DNA of 64,000 nucleotides from Phosphitispora fastidiosa (lineage in GTDB: Bacteria; Bacillota; Thermincolia; Thermincolales; UBA2595): positions 1-64,000 of the forward strand of contig NZ_JAHHUL010000005.1 in NCBI RefSeq assembly GCF_019008365.1. Reading direction: 5' to 3'. Numbering within the stretch: the stretch's first letter is position 1; the number at the start of each line of letters is the position of its first letter. Below are positions 63,404 to 64,000 of this stretch, piece after piece. Below the pieces are notes generated by a model, which was given only the letters and a program-made list of their open reading frames with translations, did no database searches and had not been told where the DNA came from. The translations under genes were made by a program, and so were the position numbers.

Positions 63404-64000
63404 TCATTGCAGAAGTTTTTTGGCAACCAACCTGAGCCCCCCCAGAGAAAAAAGGTACTTCCACTGGATAGCTTCCTTAAGCAGCCCCGCTACCCGTCCA
63501 GTTGTCCGGTATTCCCTGCCAATTTTCCCCACGGCCACTTTCCGTCCCAGGGAGACAACCCTGCCCATCTCTCTTGGATTAAATTCCCGCAGCCCTTCTC
63601 CCCTGATGTCTGCAAGAACATTCAAGGCAGCCAGACGCCCGCTTTGAATAGCAACTTGCGCTGTTGGTCCCATAACCTCACCTGTAGCCTGATTGACTAT
63701 AAAGGCATTGTCTCCCACCATAAAAACATTAGGATATTCCACCGACTGGAGATAGCTGTTTACTTTGGCCCTTCCCCTGGCGGCAGTGGTAAAGCCTGAC
63801 AGGGCAATCAGCCTGTTTGCCCTGATCCCGCCTGTCCAGATAAAATTGCGCGTTTTGATGACCTCACCACTACTGAGCTTTACTTCACTTTCACTAACGC
63901 CCTCTATGGCTGTTCCGGTAATAATCCGGATTCCCTTTTGCCGGAGTATTTCGTAAGCATTTTCAATCAGCTTCCTGTCATAACCCTTAAGAATTGTATC
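63404..64000 (-). CDS. NADH dehydrogenase-type FAD protein, C-terminal part (runs off the window)
   Basis: 199 codons continuing past the right edge. TRNFIWTGGIRANRLI, VFMVGDNA, GPTAQVAIQSGRLAALN and the C-terminal helix KYLFSLGGLRLVAKKLL fit type II NADH:quinone oxidoreductase (NDH-2). The C-terminal amphipathic end binds the membrane. The frame is open from 63404 to the edge without a stop; the short ORF beginning at GTG 63742 is only its tail. Confidence 0.88.
   Translation of the reverse strand, partial: DTILKGYDRKLIENAYEILRQKGIRIITGTAIEGVSESEVKLSSGEVIKTRNFIWTGGIRANRLIALSGFTTAARGRAKVNSYLQSVEYPNVFMVGDNAFIVNQATGEVMGPTAQVAIQSGRLAALNVLADIRGEGLREFNPREMGRVVSLGRKVAVGKIGREYRTTGRVAGLLKEAIQWKYLFSLGGLRLVAKKLLQ

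Noticed and set aside
62838-63647. 269-codon plus-strand ORF
   Set aside because: Overlaps two confident minus-strand genes (oxidoreductase and NADH dehydrogenase tail) and has no motif.
1-64000. CRISPR array
   Set aside because: No regularly spaced direct repeats with unique spacers; the repeats present are dispersed palindromes.

Overview
The window looks like chromosome of a Gram-positive, anaerobic, probably spore-forming Firmicute of the Peptococcaceae type (Desulfotomaculum/Pelotomaculum-like). This is inferred from a Lon-LonB-ClpX-ClpP-Tig block, a GerM-type lipoprotein, a SigI/RsgI pair, S-layer homology domains, 2-hydroxyacyl-CoA dehydratase parts, an Fe-S L-serine dehydratase, a MetF-like reductase and frequent TTG/GTG starts behind strong GGAGG ribosome binding sites. 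No rRNA gene or other species marker is present. Nearly all genes lie on the minus strand.

Layout: 0.1-2 kb holds a membrane protein and a Ca2+/Na+ exchanger, followed by palindromic repeats. 2.2-11.7 kb is the protein quality-control block (ysxC, lon, lonB, an unknown membrane protein, clpX, clpP, tig). 11.9-15.6 kb has tRNA-Gly and two large membrane proteins. 15.7-30.6 kb is an AT-richer accessory region: a nucleotidyltransferase-like/XRE toxin-antitoxin candidate, tRNA-Leu, an orphan AtpI, a broken c-type cytochrome gene, an IS200-type element, and a tightly overlapping type III restriction-modification operon (helicase, DUF4391, membrane protein, Mod, tiny ORF, RhuM, Res). 30.7-31.3 kb is a six-tRNA operon (Pro, Gly, Arg, His, Gln, Lys in transcription order).

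31.5-41 kb is housekeeping and metabolic: phosphodiesterase, RdgB, RNase PH, MBL hydrolase, dehydratase activase, a GntR-controlled ABC transporter, serine dehydratase, and a 2-hydroxyacyl-CoA dehydratase-like subunit with its own GntR regulator. 41-47 kb has a cell-wall amidase, the GerM lipoprotein, CcdA with a thioredoxin-like protein that reads as a selenoprotein, a PduL-like protein without a normal start, and MetF. 47-64 kb has a RelE/AbrB toxin-antitoxin pair, membrane proteins, patatin, SigI/RsgI, a chemotaxis receptor, a large S-layer phosphodiester glycosidase, PHP phosphatase, ferredoxin and Fe-S flavoprotein genes, an oxidoreductase, and a partial NADH dehydrogenase running off the edge.

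The most noteworthy observations are: (1) a family of intergenic palindromic elements, with two copies of exactly 199 bp sharing TGACAAA/TTTGTCA ends and others whose outer arms differ between copies yet stay self-complementary; (2) a U-x-x-C thioredoxin-like selenoprotein with a well-placed SECIS-like hairpin beside ccdA; (3) the composite type III restriction island; (4) an inverted repeat that can mask the ribosome binding site of the GerM gene.
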